Shown here piece by piece: positions 34,718-43,279 of a stretch of 60,331 nucleotides of DNA. Both the position numbers and the translations under genes were made by a program. Location: assembly GCF_003833015.1 (NCBI RefSeq), contig NZ_RJLQ01000026.1:1-60331 (forward strand), given 5' to 3'. Source of the stretch: Clostridium sp. E02. GTDB lineage: Bacteria > Bacillota > Clostridia > Lachnospirales > Lachnospiraceae. Numbering within the stretch: position 1 is the stretch's first letter; each line of letters opens with the position of its first letter. A model generated the notes under the pieces. That model was not told where the DNA came from and searched no databases. It saw nothing but the letters and a program-made list of their open reading frames with translations.

Positions 34718-35950
34718 TTATCTCTTAAATGTTTTTTTATCTTCATCAATTCGTTCTAAATTCATGTAATCCGATGTATTTAAAGATAACTCTTTCTTTT
34801 GTAGAGAACGGTTTACCAGCCTGGTGATCAAACTGTAAATGACTGCAAATGCAGGGACTGCAACGATCATTCCTACAAAGCCAAACAGTCCTCCAAAAAA
34901 CAGGATAGAAAACAGAACCCAGAAGCTGGGAAGTCCAGTTGACTGACCAAGTATTTTGGGTCCCAGTATATTTCCATCAAATTGCTGAAGGAGAAGAATG
35001 AAAATCAGGAAATAAAGACATTTCAAAGGACTTACCAAAAGAATTAGAAATGCACTTGGTACAGCTCCGATAAATGGGCCAAAAAATGGGATCACATTGG
35101 TTAATGCAATGATCACACTGATCAGCAATGCATATGGCATGTTCATTGTATTTAACACAACAAAACACAAGAGTCCAATCAAAAGAGAATCCAATAGCTT
35201 TCCAGTAATAAATCCCCCAAAAACCCGATGTACAAAACGCACTTCCTCAATCACATGATTGGCTGTTTTTAACGGCAGAATGCTATATATGATCTTTTTC
35301 CCTTGTGCCGAAAAAACCTCCTTGATGTTTAAGATGTAAACCATAACAATGATGCCGATTAAAATGTTTTTGAAAACGAGAACAACGCTTAACAATCCAC
35401 TAGACAAACTTCCAATTAGTGTTGACATATTCGGTACCAAATCAGATGTAAGCCATACTTCCAACCGGCTTGTCAACTGTTTATACATCGGAATGACTGC
35501 CCGTTCTACTGCAGGATTATCCTCAAACATCTTTTGCAGTCCAATGGAAAATTCATTGATATTCTCTCCAAGAGAATCCTGAAGTCCCATAATGCTGGTG
35601 TATATCTGAGGTATGATCATAGAAAAAACTCCTATGACAAATACAAATATAAATGTAAGACTTACTAAAGTTCCCAGTGCCCTTGATAAGGATCTCACTG
35701 TCTTCTTCTTTTTTACAAACCGTGGCAGCCATCGAGCGGCAAAATCTCTGGACTTGTTATATACCGGCAATAAAAGATATGCAAGTACAGCCCCATAAAT
35801 GACAGGCATTAAAATTTCTACGATTAATTGAACCGTTTTTTTTATTTCTTCTAATCTGGAAAGGAAAAACGCGAACGCAATGCTGAGTGCAATAACGGAC
35901 AAAGCAGTAATCCCCCAGCAGATGTAATTTTTGAATTTAATGTCCTTCAT
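34718..35950 (-). CDS. AI-2E family transporter
   Basis: A 410-residue protein of the AI-2E/YdiK/YhhQ-like exporter family. It has about eight helices, in the arrangement IALSIAFAFFLS, ILMPVIYGAVLAYLLLP, LTNVIPFFGPFIGAVPSAFLILL and LQQFDGNILGPKILG near 320. The last of these contains the family's conserved Q-x-x-x-x-N-x-x-x-P motif. Substrates are uncertain across the family (autoinducer-2, ions or sodium/proton exchange). AGGAGAATGAT precedes the ATG. It is probably the first gene of the unit with the SpoIID-like and S8 genes, downstream of the 6S RNA gene on the same strand. Confidence 0.88.
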   Translation of the reverse strand: MKDIKFKNYICWGITALSVIALSIAFAFFLSRLEEIKKTVQLIVEILMPVIYGAVLAYLLLPVYNKSRDFAARWLPRFVKKKKTVRSLSRALGTLVSLTFIFVFVIGVFSMIIPQIYTSIMGLQDSLGENINEFSIGLQKMFEDNPAVERAVIPMYKQLTSRLEVWLTSDLVPNMSTLIGSLSSGLLSVVLVFKNILIGIIVMVYILNIKEVFSAQGKKIIYSILPLKTANHVIEEVRFVHRVFGGFITGKLLDSLLIGLLCFVVLNTMNMPYALLISVIIALTNVIPFFGPFIGAVPSAFLILLVSPLKCLYFLIFILLLQQFDGNILGPKILGQSTGLPSFWVLFSILFFGGLFGFVGMIVAVPAFAVIYSLITRLVNRSLQKKELSLNTSDYMNLERIDEDKKTFKR

Positions 35951-36017
35951 ATCATTCTCCTATGTTAATATTAATCTAACAAGTTTTATATACTTTACCA
36001 TACTTTTTCATAAAGTT

Positions 36018-36042
36018 AAAGCAGCGATTACTCGCTGCTTTT
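36018..36042 (-). terminator. Terminator hairpin following the 6S RNA
   Basis: AAAGCAGCGA-GTAA-TCGCTGCTTT forms a ten-pair stem. The minus-strand tail is TTTAACTTT, an imperfect T-run, and the plus-strand tail is also T-rich, so it could work in both directions. Confidence 0.55.
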
Positions 36043-36049
36043 TATCTTT

Positions 36050-36237
36050 GGCAACCCCAAAATGCCGTTTCTTACTTATTGACGCCTAGCTTTGCTAGGT
36101 GGGCGACCTCAATCAAATTTCTGCCTTCCACTGCTAAGGAGGCTTGACATCCATCTGAATATATTGGAATCCCTTATGTCATAATGTAGGTTCAAAAAGG
36201 TAAGAGTGTCGCACATCTCAGGAATTACTTTCTTATG
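36050..36237 (-). ncRNA. ssrS: 6S RNA
   Basis: The intergenic minus-strand RNA of about 185 nt has the 6S layout. The 5' arm CCTGAGATG pairs with the 3' arm CATTTTGGG, matching the position and sequence style of the E. coli 6S closing stem (CUGAGAUGU with GGCAUCUCGG). The middle holds GCCTCC...GGAAGGC and a CCTAGC/GCTAGG hairpin. A consensus sigma-A promoter places the start at the 5' arm, and a terminator follows. 6S RNA mimics an open promoter and sequesters the housekeeping RNA polymerase in stationary phase. Short ORFs in this stretch lack start codons. Confidence 0.75.
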
Positions 36238-36243
36238 GTTTTC

Positions 36244-36272
36244 AGTATACACCACATCACAAATTATTTCAA
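36244..36272 (-). promoter_or_regulatory. Promoter of the 6S RNA
   Basis: On the minus strand TTGAAA-N17-TATACT lies about seven bases ahead of the predicted 6S RNA 5' end. Confidence 0.65.
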
Positions 36273-36305
36273 GATCATTTTCTTGACAGTTTTTCCCGAT
36301 TGGAA

Positions 36306-36569
36306 TCAGACTGCTATATTTTTCCCGCTAAGAAGTCTTCCTTGTTCTACGTATAAATCGATGCGGTTTAAAAGTGAATCGCAGGAATCTTCCTGGATAA
36401 TTAATTCCACCACTTGCGCAGTTGCCATCGATAGCACGGATAAAAGAGATTTTGCATTTACCATGCTGTCTCCACAAGACAGTTCCATTTTTTCTTCGCA
36501 CCTTCCGGCAATCAAAACAAAATCAAGGATGGAGTCCATACCCCAAAATCCGATTTCCACCTTTTTCAT
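36306..36569 (-). CDS. HPr-fold protein lacking the phosphorylatable histidine
   Basis: An 87-residue protein with the length of HPr. The helix region NAKSLLSVLSMATAQ matches the conserved HPr motif around Ser46 (NAKSIMGVMSLG). The catalytic His15 loop of true HPr is replaced by GFWGMDSILDF, which has no histidine. It therefore cannot pass phosphate as HPr does, and could be a Crh-like or structural relative. GGAGGAATACGAG precedes the chosen ATG (MKKVEIG). It lies 30 bases downstream of the GNAT gene, probably co-transcribed. Confidence 0.7.
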   Translation of the reverse strand: MKKVEIGFWGMDSILDFVLIAGRCEEKMELSCGDSMVNAKSLLSVLSMATAQVVELIIQEDSCDSLLNRIDLYVEQGRLLSGKNIAV

Positions 36570-36599
36570 CTCTCGTATTCCTCCAGATTTCTTATGCAT

Positions 36600-37373
36600 C
36601 TAAATCAGTGTGTATACCTGATATTCTTTTTCAAAAATATATCCTAGTTTTTCTGCCAGACCAGAGGAAGGGATATTATCTCCATCCCAGCTTGGGAAAA
36701 CACCCTTTTCCAAACAGAACAGTAGAAAACAGGAACTGCATGCCAATGCCAGCCCCTGGCGTTGATACTCTCTTCTTGTTGCTACCTTCACTTGAATCAT
36801 ACCCTGACTGATTCCATAAGCAGAACAGGCAGATACAAGTTTGGTTCCATCCAAAGCTGCAAATCCAAATCCATCTTTTATAAAATCTTCCGGAGTCTCA
36901 AAATTAGAGCAAAAATCACTGCTCCATTCTTCTTTCAAAGCTAAATCGTATAACTGATGATCCATCTTCCTAATCTGAATCCCCTCTGGAAGAGTTTTCG
37001 TATGGCTTGTCAGTGTTTTTTCTGAGAAATGATTCCGATCCTTTCTCATGGCATAACGGGACAGTATCCGGAATTCGCCAGCAAATGTTTCTTCCAACCA
37101 CTCGGACCACCGCTCGTCAGCAGGTGTTATCAGACTGTGTCTGCACTGCTTTATCAATAATTCCTTTAATTCCAGAACCTGTTCCCCTTTTGGACATATA
37201 CCAAACACATATGCAAAATTGCCAATAACAATCAAACAAAAGGTGGGATTATATAGTTCCGGAACCCAGACCCTACCCATTCTCCCTTCTGCAGCTCCTC
37301 GAGGCAATACCCCCTCAGCCGTACTGCATAGTTGCCTAATGATGTGTCTTTTTTCTTTTTCCAGTTCAATCAT
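36600..37373 (-). CDS. GNAT acetyltransferase family protein (GNAT_acetyltran type)
   Basis: A 257-residue protein. The C-terminal GNAT fold (about 120-257) has the acetyl-CoA pyrophosphate-binding motif VATRREYQRQGLALACSS near 198 and ends FPSWDGDNIPSSGLAEKLGY. This matches the two-domain GNAT_acetyltran family of Firmicutes. The substrate is unknown. GGAGGATTATT precedes the chosen ATG (MIELEKEK); a 16-codon extension upstream is not supported. The HPr-fold gene follows. Confidence 0.78.
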   Translation of the reverse strand: MIELEKEKRHIIRQLCSTAEGVLPRGAAEGRMGRVWVPELYNPTFCLIVIGNFAYVFGICPKGEQVLELKELLIKQCRHSLITPADERWSEWLEETFAGEFRILSRYAMRKDRNHFSEKTLTSHTKTLPEGIQIRKMDHQLYDLALKEEWSSDFCSNFETPEDFIKDGFGFAALDGTKLVSACSAYGISQGMIQVKVATRREYQRQGLALACSSCFLLFCLEKGVFPSWDGDNIPSSGLAEKLGYIFEKEYQVYTLI

Positions 37374-37479
37374 AATAATCCTCCTTCCGCTCGTGCATCG
37401 TCTTTCATTTCCCGATATCAAAAGGACTCTCTCCTGTTAAAGCCATAGTATAGCACACGATGACAAATTCTGCAAATAA

Positions 37480-37535
37480 AAAATAGAGGCCGATACAAAA
37501 ACAGAGACGAAAAGGAAATCCCCTCTCGCCTCTAT
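37480..37535 (-). terminator. Terminator of pckA
   Basis: Minus-strand ATAGAGGC and GCCTCTAT form the outer stem around a long inner loop and are followed by TTTTTTAT. It lies five bases beyond the pckA stop. Confidence 0.65.
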
Positions 37536-37539
37536 CAAA

Positions 37540-39231
37540 TCATTTCAATGCATCAACCACTTTCTGAATGGCTTCTAGCGCATCATCAGGCAATTTATCA
37601 TAGCCCTCTTTCAGCACTGCAGTATCTGCAACGAATTTAACACGATCCTTCATACGTGCTTTTAACTGATCTACATAATCAGAATCATTGAGATCTGGAA
37701 CGAATCCCTCCCACTCAAAGATTTCAATGTCACTAAATGGACCCCACTGTTTAAACTGTGCTTTCTTATCAACGATTGCTTCCAAAATACCAAGTGTATC
37801 TTTTGGTTGAACCTTTTTGCCCATAAAATCACCCGTGTTAATAATATAGCAATCAACGTTCTTCTTTTCTACCAATATTTTAAATTTCTCATAATCCGTT
37901 GCCAAAGGATACGTACGGAATGGGTTGGCATATGGTACAACTACCAGTGCATTGGGATCTGCACCTGGTGCAAGTCTTTCTGCGGAAGATCTCTTGGTTG
38001 CCAAAGTTGCACCCATTACGGATGCCAGAGACGCACCTTTTAATTTAACTACCGGGGGAATGGTAGGATCCTTCATAATCCAGAAAATAGCATTTACTGG
38101 TGAATCAATCTTATCAACACGGTTCGGGGACCACAGCTTTGATTTAATTGCACGTCCATTGCCGTTTCTGATATCTTCTGTCACCAACTGAATTTTTCCA
38201 TCCTCATCAAAGGTACAGGAACAGTTTTGTGCAGTCAACAAATATTTGTTGTCATCACAGCCAGTGGGATAATCCTGAGTTTTATCAAAATATGTAGGCT
38301 CCAGTGCGACAGAAGAACAGGTGTCGGTATTGATAATAAAGGCATCATCGTGAAGAACCGTAACACCGTATTTGCCTCCGTGTTTCGCATGGGTAATGGT
38401 TGATTTACCTGATCCAGATAAACCAAATACAGATGCAACATACTTGGAACCATCTGATAATGTATATTCTTTCTGACCTCCATGACAGCTGGCATAACCA
38501 TTCCGGCTGGCAAGTGCCCATGCCATCGTAAGAGTACCTTTTTTATGCTCCCCGAAGTATCTCATACCAAGGATTGCTGCACAATTTTGCTCTGTATTAA
38601 AATAACACAAACATTTAGGATCGTTTAAACAAGACAAATCAACACCTGGCCGGTCTGAACCGTTCCACTGAGGATCTGAGAAAATATAGATGTCAGGCTC
38701 TTTTCCATCCCCTACTGGTTTGGAAGCCTTATACATTTTGATATACTGATCTGACATATACTGGAAATTCAACATCCAGTTATATAAAACATTCTCTTCT
38801 CCCTCAGGAATGAGAAGATGCGCTTTCACCATATACTCCGGATCCAGACCTACAAATACTTCTGCGTGGTACATGGTCTTCCATCGTGTCTCATAAACAG
38901 CATCCATAACAACTTTATCAAGAGCCTTGCAATCTACTCCAGGTTCTCCAGCAATCCTTCTAGCCGTAGCATATCGGCCAATGATTGCACCATCATTGAA
39001 TAAAAGTACTTTTGCATCCTTTTCCAAACCAAATTCTTCGCCTCTATATACTGGCATATCCGTTACGATCGTTCCAGGTGAATTTTTTGCTAATTCATAT
39101 GCTTCACGTAGCGTATTGATTTTAATAACGTTGTTGCCATAAAACGGTGCTTCAATAATGGAACGTGTTGTTGCAAATCCAGGTTTACCTTTTCCAATTT
39201 CATGAATTGGGTAATAAGCTTTAGTTGACAT
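37540..39231 (-). CDS. pckA: Phosphoenolpyruvate carboxykinase (ATP)
   Basis: A 563-residue ATP-type PEPCK. The kinase P-loop GLSGSGKST is near 273, with HDDAFIINTD near 298. MYHAEVFVG is near 120, MAWALASRNGYASCHGG is near 240, and the adenine-site region LVVVPYANPFRTYPL is near 430. The cysteine-rich segments and about 560-residue length mark the Lachnospiraceae-type enzyme, slightly longer than E. coli PckA. It interconverts oxaloacetate and PEP. In rumen and gut Clostridia it may run in the carboxylating direction. AAGGAGGATTTT precedes the ATG, and the gene is monocistronic between a divergent pectinesterase gene and its terminator. Confidence 0.93.
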   Translation of the reverse strand: MSTKAYYPIHEIGKGKPGFATTRSIIEAPFYGNNVIKINTLREAYELAKNSPGTIVTDMPVYRGEEFGLEKDAKVLLFNDGAIIGRYATARRIAGEPGVDCKALDKVVMDAVYETRWKTMYHAEVFVGLDPEYMVKAHLLIPEGEENVLYNWMLNFQYMSDQYIKMYKASKPVGDGKEPDIYIFSDPQWNGSDRPGVDLSCLNDPKCLCYFNTEQNCAAILGMRYFGEHKKGTLTMAWALASRNGYASCHGGQKEYTLSDGSKYVASVFGLSGSGKSTITHAKHGGKYGVTVLHDDAFIINTDTCSSVALEPTYFDKTQDYPTGCDDNKYLLTAQNCSCTFDEDGKIQLVTEDIRNGNGRAIKSKLWSPNRVDKIDSPVNAIFWIMKDPTIPPVVKLKGASLASVMGATLATKRSSAERLAPGADPNALVVVPYANPFRTYPLATDYEKFKILVEKKNVDCYIINTGDFMGKKVQPKDTLGILEAIVDKKAQFKQWGPFSDIEIFEWEGFVPDLNDSDYVDQLKARMKDRVKFVADTAVLKEGYDKLPDDALEAIQKVVDALK

Positions 39232-39380
39232 ATAAAATCCTCCTTATAAAATCCAAATTTACCGTTATTATCTCACCGTTTTGTGAAAAAGTCAATAATC
39301 TCTATTGCAATTTCTACAAAAATTAGGTATATTAAGTATGTTATTTGCATCTTGTATACAAAACAGAAAGAAGGCTCAAT

Positions 39381-40346
39381 ATGATTCACATTTCAAAAGA
39401 CGGATCTGGAGATTTCAGAAGTATTATGGAAGCTCTTCATTCATTGCCAAAGGACAATGCTTCTGAGCAAGTCCTATTTATCCACAAAGGAATTTACGAG
39501 GAACAAATTACAATTGCAATCCCTCATGTCACCTTTGTCGGAGAAGATGTCGACCATACAATTCTCTCATTCGGTCTTTATGCCCACATGTCAATGGACG
39601 ACGGCATGAAGCGGGGAACCTTTCGAACCTATTCTTGTCTAATAGATACCTATGATTTTACAGCTAGGAATATTACATTTGAAAACAGTTCGGGAAAAGG
39701 GATTGACGTTGGACAGGCGCTGGCCGTTTATGCAGACGGAGACCGCTTGTCATTTGAAAACTGTCGTTTCTTAGGGAATCAGGATACTCTATTTACCGGT
39801 CCTCTCCCACCAAAAGAGATCGAACCTAACGGTTTTATCGGACCGAAACAAAATGCCCCACGCATAAACGGAAGGCATTACTATAAAAACTGTTATTTAG
39901 AAGGTGATGTAGACTTTATTTTCGGAAGTGCCACTGCGTACTTTGAAGGTTGTACCTTTTACTCCAAATATACAGGTAAAGAAATTAGTAGTTATGTGTC
40001 TGCCGCCTCAACTCCAGAAGGCCAGGATTACGGTTATGTTATGGTGAACTGCCGCTTTGAAAGCAACTGCCCGGCAGAGAATGCATACCTTGGCCGTCCT
40101 TGGAGAGAGTATGCAAAAACGGTTTTAATCAACTGCTTTATGGATTCGCATATCTGCAAAGAGGGATGGCATGACTGGAACAAAGAAGCCGCCCATATAC
40201 ATACCTTTTATGGAGAGTATGGTAGTTACGGCCCAGGAAGTGGAATGGAACATCGTCCAGACTGGATACATAAGCTGGAAGAAAGCGATCTTACCTCTTA
40301 CTCAAAAGAAGCCGTCTTATCCGGCCAGGATAACTGGGCTCCATAA
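39381..40346 (+). CDS. Pectinesterase (carbohydrate esterase family 8), apparently cytoplasmic
   Basis: A 321-residue right-handed beta-helix esterase. Catalytic motifs in order are GQALAVYADGDR near 112, NQDTLF with the first Asp region near 134, GDVDFIFGSA with the second catalytic Asp near 175, and YLGRPWREYAK near 235. It removes methyl groups from pectin-derived galacturonate. There is no signal peptide, suggesting action on imported oligogalacturonides. AAGAAGGCTCAAT precedes the chosen ATG; an upstream start 12 codons earlier has no ribosome site. No other pectin genes adjoin, apart from the convergent YhcH-like gene. Confidence 0.88.
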   Translation: MIHISKDGSGDFRSIMEALHSLPKDNASEQVLFIHKGIYEEQITIAIPHVTFVGEDVDHTILSFGLYAHMSMDDGMKRGTFRTYSCLIDTYDFTARNITFENSSGKGIDVGQALAVYADGDRLSFENCRFLGNQDTLFTGPLPPKEIEPNGFIGPKQNAPRINGRHYYKNCYLEGDVDFIFGSATAYFEGCTFYSKYTGKEISSYVSAASTPEGQDYGYVMVNCRFESNCPAENAYLGRPWREYAKTVLINCFMDSHICKEGWHDWNKEAAHIHTFYGEYGSYGPGSGMEHRPDWIHKLEESDLTSYSKEAVLSGQDNWAP

Positions 40347-40372
40347 GTGCGCCTCTGATTGGTCTATCTTAA

Positions 40373-40419
40373 CAAAAAACGGGACTCTGTTCTTAATGAC
40401 TAAGAAACGAATCCCGTTT
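40373..40419 (-). terminator. Terminator of the YhcH-like gene
   Basis: Minus-strand AAACGGGATTCGTTTCTTAG pairs with CTAAGAACAGAGTCCCGTTT-type arms and is followed by TTTTTTG. It also lies after the convergent pectinesterase gene. Confidence 0.75.
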
Positions 40420-40424
40420 ACCAA

Positions 40425-40889
40425 TTAATTTTCTTTGATTTTAACGATTACTTTTTTGATGGGTTCCGGTTTTATATTAACCGCTTTAGGCTTGTGACCA
40501 TCCCATGGATTGAAAATCATATATTCCCCAGCCTTTACCACTACCTTTAAGCCTGGATTTTCATTGTTGTAAAATACAACATCTTTTTCTTCGTTATATG
40601 GTACTTTCTCTACCAGCTCATCCAATCTGGCATAGGTCATAGTCTCTGATCCAGAAATAACATATTGGATATCTGAATAATTATGGTGGGCTTCGAATTT
40701 CGCCTCTTCCCATGGTATGGTTGTATATTCTACTACATTAGCAAATACATTTTTGCCATCAATCTCATATTTACCTGGTTCCAGGTTCTCTAAATCTGTA
40801 TTTTTAAGAAAATCCACTGCCTTTGCATATCTTCCTTCTACTCCAAGGCTTTTGTAAAAATCAAGGTTTTTTAATGAGTCAAAAATCAT
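40425..40889 (-). CDS. YhcH/YjgK/YiaL family protein
   Basis: A 154-residue DUF386 cupin-like protein. Conserved blocks are EGKYEIDGKNVFANVVEY-like near 40, EAHHNYSDIQYVISG near 67 and GEYMIFNPWDGHKPKAV near 120. The histidines and Asp there form the family's metal site. Members such as E. coli EbgC and YhcH act with sugar isomerases or beta-galactosidases and may be anomerases. It could assist sugar acid metabolism alongside the convergent pectinesterase. AAAAGGAGAACAC precedes the ATG. Confidence 0.88.
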   Translation of the reverse strand: MIFDSLKNLDFYKSLGVEGRYAKAVDFLKNTDLENLEPGKYEIDGKNVFANVVEYTTIPWEEAKFEAHHNYSDIQYVISGSETMTYARLDELVEKVPYNEEKDVVFYNNENPGLKVVVKAGEYMIFNPWDGHKPKAVNIKPEPIKKVIVKIKEN

Positions 40890-40988
40890 AATCGTGTTCT
40901 CCTTTTATGTATAAAATATAATTACAGCAGATTCGTTTCACTGCCAGACAAATATAGTATACACTGAAAGTAGAATAAAGAACAGTTT

Positions 40989-41867
40989 TTATTTAAAAAA
41001 TTCATGGTTTCCGTGTTGGAATAAATAAGTCAAATGGGAGTCGAACCAGCTTACCGCTCCCCTCTTTGAACCTCTCCGATACATAAAATACAAGGCTCCA
41101 TTGGAATAATCTTCACCAGAAAGTGCACGATTTACACACTGTATTGTATCGCTCGTTACCTTCGCGGAATGTATACTTCCGTTAGATACTGGTGAAAATT
41201 GGGAGGGCTCATAAACAACGCCTCTCACTGAGCTTGGAAATTGACCACTTCTGACGCGGTTTAAAATAACATTTGCTACTAAAATTTTGCCTGTTTCATC
41301 ACAGATCCCTGCTTCTGCCTGTACGATATGCAACAATACGTTATAATCTTCCTGCGATACGGACATGGCATGAGCAGACATTTCTTCCGCTGCTTTTTTC
41401 GCCGCTTCTTTCGCTTCTTCCTCTGCTTTTTTCGCTGCCTCTTCTTCCAGTCTTTTTGCTTCTTCCTCAGAAGCAATCTGTGCATTGATTCGCTGTGTCT
41501 GGAGAATAACCTCTTCTTCTAGTTGTTGTTTTTGTTTTACTTCTTTTTCTAAAAGGTTACCGGCTAATAGCTGTGCCTGCATCGTGGTATCGGTAAGATT
41601 ATCTTGTACTTTTGCTTGAGCAACTGCATCTTCTTCAAGAACTGCATCCTCTTCCGTAACATCATGAGACGACCTTGTTTCTGCAAACGCCGTTAAAGCA
41701 TTCTTTCCGCTGCTTCCAAAACCCGCAGACGTAAATGCGATAACTGTAATTACCGCTGCACCTACCATAAAAATTGCAGATGAACGATACATTCGCTTCG
41801 TGACCTTAATGGTCATCCCTCTGAAGAATTGACTAATCCGCTGAAGGATAGAGCGTAGTGTAAGCAT
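40989..41867 (-). CDS. Membrane-anchored SleB-type cell wall hydrolase
   Basis: A 292-residue protein. A basic N-terminus is followed by one membrane or signal helix (AIFMVGAAVITVIAFTSAG). A long charged coiled coil (about 95-170, Glu/Ala/Lys-rich) precedes a C-terminal Hydrolase_2/SleB domain (about 180-292). This domain has LLHIVQAEAGICDETGKILVANVILNRVRSG, with the catalytic Glu in QAEA, and GALYFMYRRGS. SleB homologues are lytic transglycosylases active on spore cortex; vegetative paralogues also exist. A good sigma-A promoter suggests vegetative expression. Confidence 0.85.
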   Translation of the reverse strand: MLTLRSILQRISQFFRGMTIKVTKRMYRSSAIFMVGAAVITVIAFTSAGFGSSGKNALTAFAETRSSHDVTEEDAVLEEDAVAQAKVQDNLTDTTMQAQLLAGNLLEKEVKQKQQLEEEVILQTQRINAQIASEEEAKRLEEEAAKKAEEEAKEAAKKAAEEMSAHAMSVSQEDYNVLLHIVQAEAGICDETGKILVANVILNRVRSGQFPSSVRGVVYEPSQFSPVSNGSIHSAKVTSDTIQCVNRALSGEDYSNGALYFMYRRGSKRGAVSWFDSHLTYLFQHGNHEFFK

Positions 41868-42174
41868 AAATACTCCTCTTTCTATTCACTCAATTGCCTT
41901 GGTTGTGAATCTTCTACAACCGTTTCCATGTGTCGACCGTAATTATAGAAGAATCCTGTTAAAAAAGTCAATGCCAATTTAACATTTTTGTGATATTTTA
42001 TCTTTTTATTTTTTACTTCCTCTCATTTTTATGTGTAGTATGCACTATTATTCGGGGTTTATTCTTTCTTTTTTTATGCTATTTATATATTCACATTTTA
42101 CAATAATGTTACATTTCTGTTAACTATTCTTTTTCTCAAAATTTTAACAATCCCTATTTTAATAGTTATGTAAA
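41868..42174 (-). promoter_or_regulatory. AT-rich upstream region of the SleB-like gene, with promoter
   Basis: A 307-base gap. On the minus strand TTGACT (41966-41971), an 18-base spacer and TATAAT (41942-41947) form a strong sigma-A promoter, giving a leader of about 65 bases. An inverted repeat, GGTTGT-N9-ACAACC, lies in the leader. The remaining 200 bases are very AT-rich with no ORF or recognised riboswitch; a c-di-AMP riboswitch would not fit in the leader. Confidence 0.55.
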
Positions 42175-42648
42175 CTATTCTTGGATAATAGAGGCAAAAT
42201 CCCCTTGAACGAACCCAACCAAAGCATCTGGATCAAGAATAATTTGGTGTCCTCTTAATCCACCACTGATTGTTATTTGTGAAAATAGGTGTGCAGATTC
42301 CTCAATTAAGGTTGGAAACTGCTTCTTCATGCCAATTGGGGAACACCCACCTCGGATATAACCAGTTATGCGTTGTAAATCTTTCATTGGTATCATTTCG
42401 ACTTTTTTATCGCCAGCAGCCTTTGCTGTTCTTTTTAAATCTAATTCTTCATCCACTGGAACGCAGCAGACAAGATATCCTATTTTTTCTCCTTTTAAGA
42501 CAAGTGTCTTGAAAACACTGCCATGGTCAACCCCCATGGCATCAGCAGCATGGCTGCCTGATAAGTCTTTTTCATCCACCTCATACTCTTTTGTGACATA
42601 TGAAATTCCTGCCTTATCAAGAATACGCATTGCATTTGTCTTTACCAT
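42175..42648 (-). CDS. ybaK: YbaK-type Cys-tRNA(Pro)/aminoacyl-tRNA deacylase
   Basis: A 157-residue YbaK/EbsC family trans-editing protein. Typical segments are KTLVLKGEKIGYLVCCVPVDEELDLKR near 50, KVEMIPMKDLQRITGYIRGGCSPIG near 80 and the C-terminal SGGLRGHQIILDP. It hydrolyses mischarged Cys-tRNA(Pro) in characterised members. AAAGGAGTAGATG precedes the chosen ATG (MVKTNAMR). The longer frame extends into the leuD terminator and was rejected. Confidence 0.9.
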   Translation of the reverse strand: MVKTNAMRILDKAGISYVTKEYEVDEKDLSGSHAADAMGVDHGSVFKTLVLKGEKIGYLVCCVPVDEELDLKRTAKAAGDKKVEMIPMKDLQRITGYIRGGCSPIGMKKQFPTLIEESAHLFSQITISGGLRGHQIILDPDALVGFVQGDFASIIQE

Positions 42649-42707
42649 ATCATCTACTCCTTTTTTCTTCCTATTATACGATTTTCTCCAGTTAACAACA
42701 ATAGGAA

Positions 42708-42754
42708 ACAAAATATCCGTGATTTCCAGATACAATATCTGACAATCACGGATC
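42708..42754 (-). terminator. Terminator of leuCD
   Basis: Minus-strand ATCCGTGATTGTCAGATA pairs with TATCTGGAAATCACGGAT across a TTG loop, followed by ATTTTGTTT. Confidence 0.75.
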
Positions 42755-42776
42755 ATTTTCTAGGAAAATATAACGG

Positions 42777-43265
42777 TTACTTTTTCTTATTTATATAAGG
42801 AAACAAGCCCCCCGCTGAAATTATTTCTTGCATAAAGGGAGGAAATGCCTGCCCAGTAAAACACTCACCAGTGGTATGATTCGTTATATTCCCTGTATCA
42901 AAATCAACTTCCACCTCGTCACCAGCTTTAATTCTTCTGGCCGCTTCCGGACACTCTATAATAGGAAGTCCGATGTTAATCGCATTCCGATAAAAAATTC
43001 TTGCAAACGTTTCTGCTATGACGCAACTGATCCCAGCACATTTGATCACCAGAGGTGCATGCTCTCTGGAAGAACCACAGCCAAAATTTTTATCAGCTAC
43101 GATAATGTCCCCTTTTTTCACTTCTCTGACAAAATTCTTATCCAAGTCTTCCATGCAGTGCTTTGCCAGCTCATCTCCATCGGTAATGTTTAAATACCTT
43201 GCTGGTATAATTACATCCGTATCTACATTATCTCCATATTTAAAAACAGATCCTTTTGCCTTCAT
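42777..43265 (-). CDS. leuD: 3-isopropylmalate dehydratase small subunit
   Basis: A 162-residue swivel-domain subunit of the short (archaeal/clostridial) type. It contains [17 protein letters not shown] near 8, [17 protein letters not shown] near 53 and [15 protein letters not shown] near 82. Together with LeuC it isomerises 2- and 3-isopropylmalate in leucine synthesis. GGAGGGAGCCC precedes the chosen ATG (MKAKGS), so it starts 14 bases after leuC. Substrate-recognition loop YLRT/YLVM-type assignments cannot be settled by eye. A homoaconitate or citraconate role is possible but less likely next to ilv genes. Confidence 0.9.
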   Translation of the reverse strand: MKAKGSVFKYGDNVDTDVIIPARYLNITDGDELAKHCMEDLDKNFVREVKKGDIIVADKNFGCGSSREHAPLVIKCAGISCVIAETFARIFYRNAINIGLPIIECPEAARRIKAGDEVEVDFDTGNITNHTTGECFTGQAFPPFMQEIISAGGLFPYINKKK

Positions 43266-43279
43266 TGGGCTCCCTCCTA

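Noticed and set aside
36050-36240. Short reading frame resembling a protein C-terminus (QASLAVEGRNLIEV)
   Set aside because: No start codon, bounded by stops, and the DNA is better explained as a 6S RNA with promoter and terminator.
41279-41522. Lys/Arg-rich and Phe-rich small ORFs over the SleB-like coiled-coil region
   Set aside because: They are shadow frames of the repetitive Glu/Ala/Lys coiled coil and have no ribosome sites.
41868-41935. A c-di-AMP riboswitch ahead of the SleB-like gene
   Set aside because: The leader from the predicted promoter is only about 65 bases and shows just one small palindrome, too short for that aptamer.
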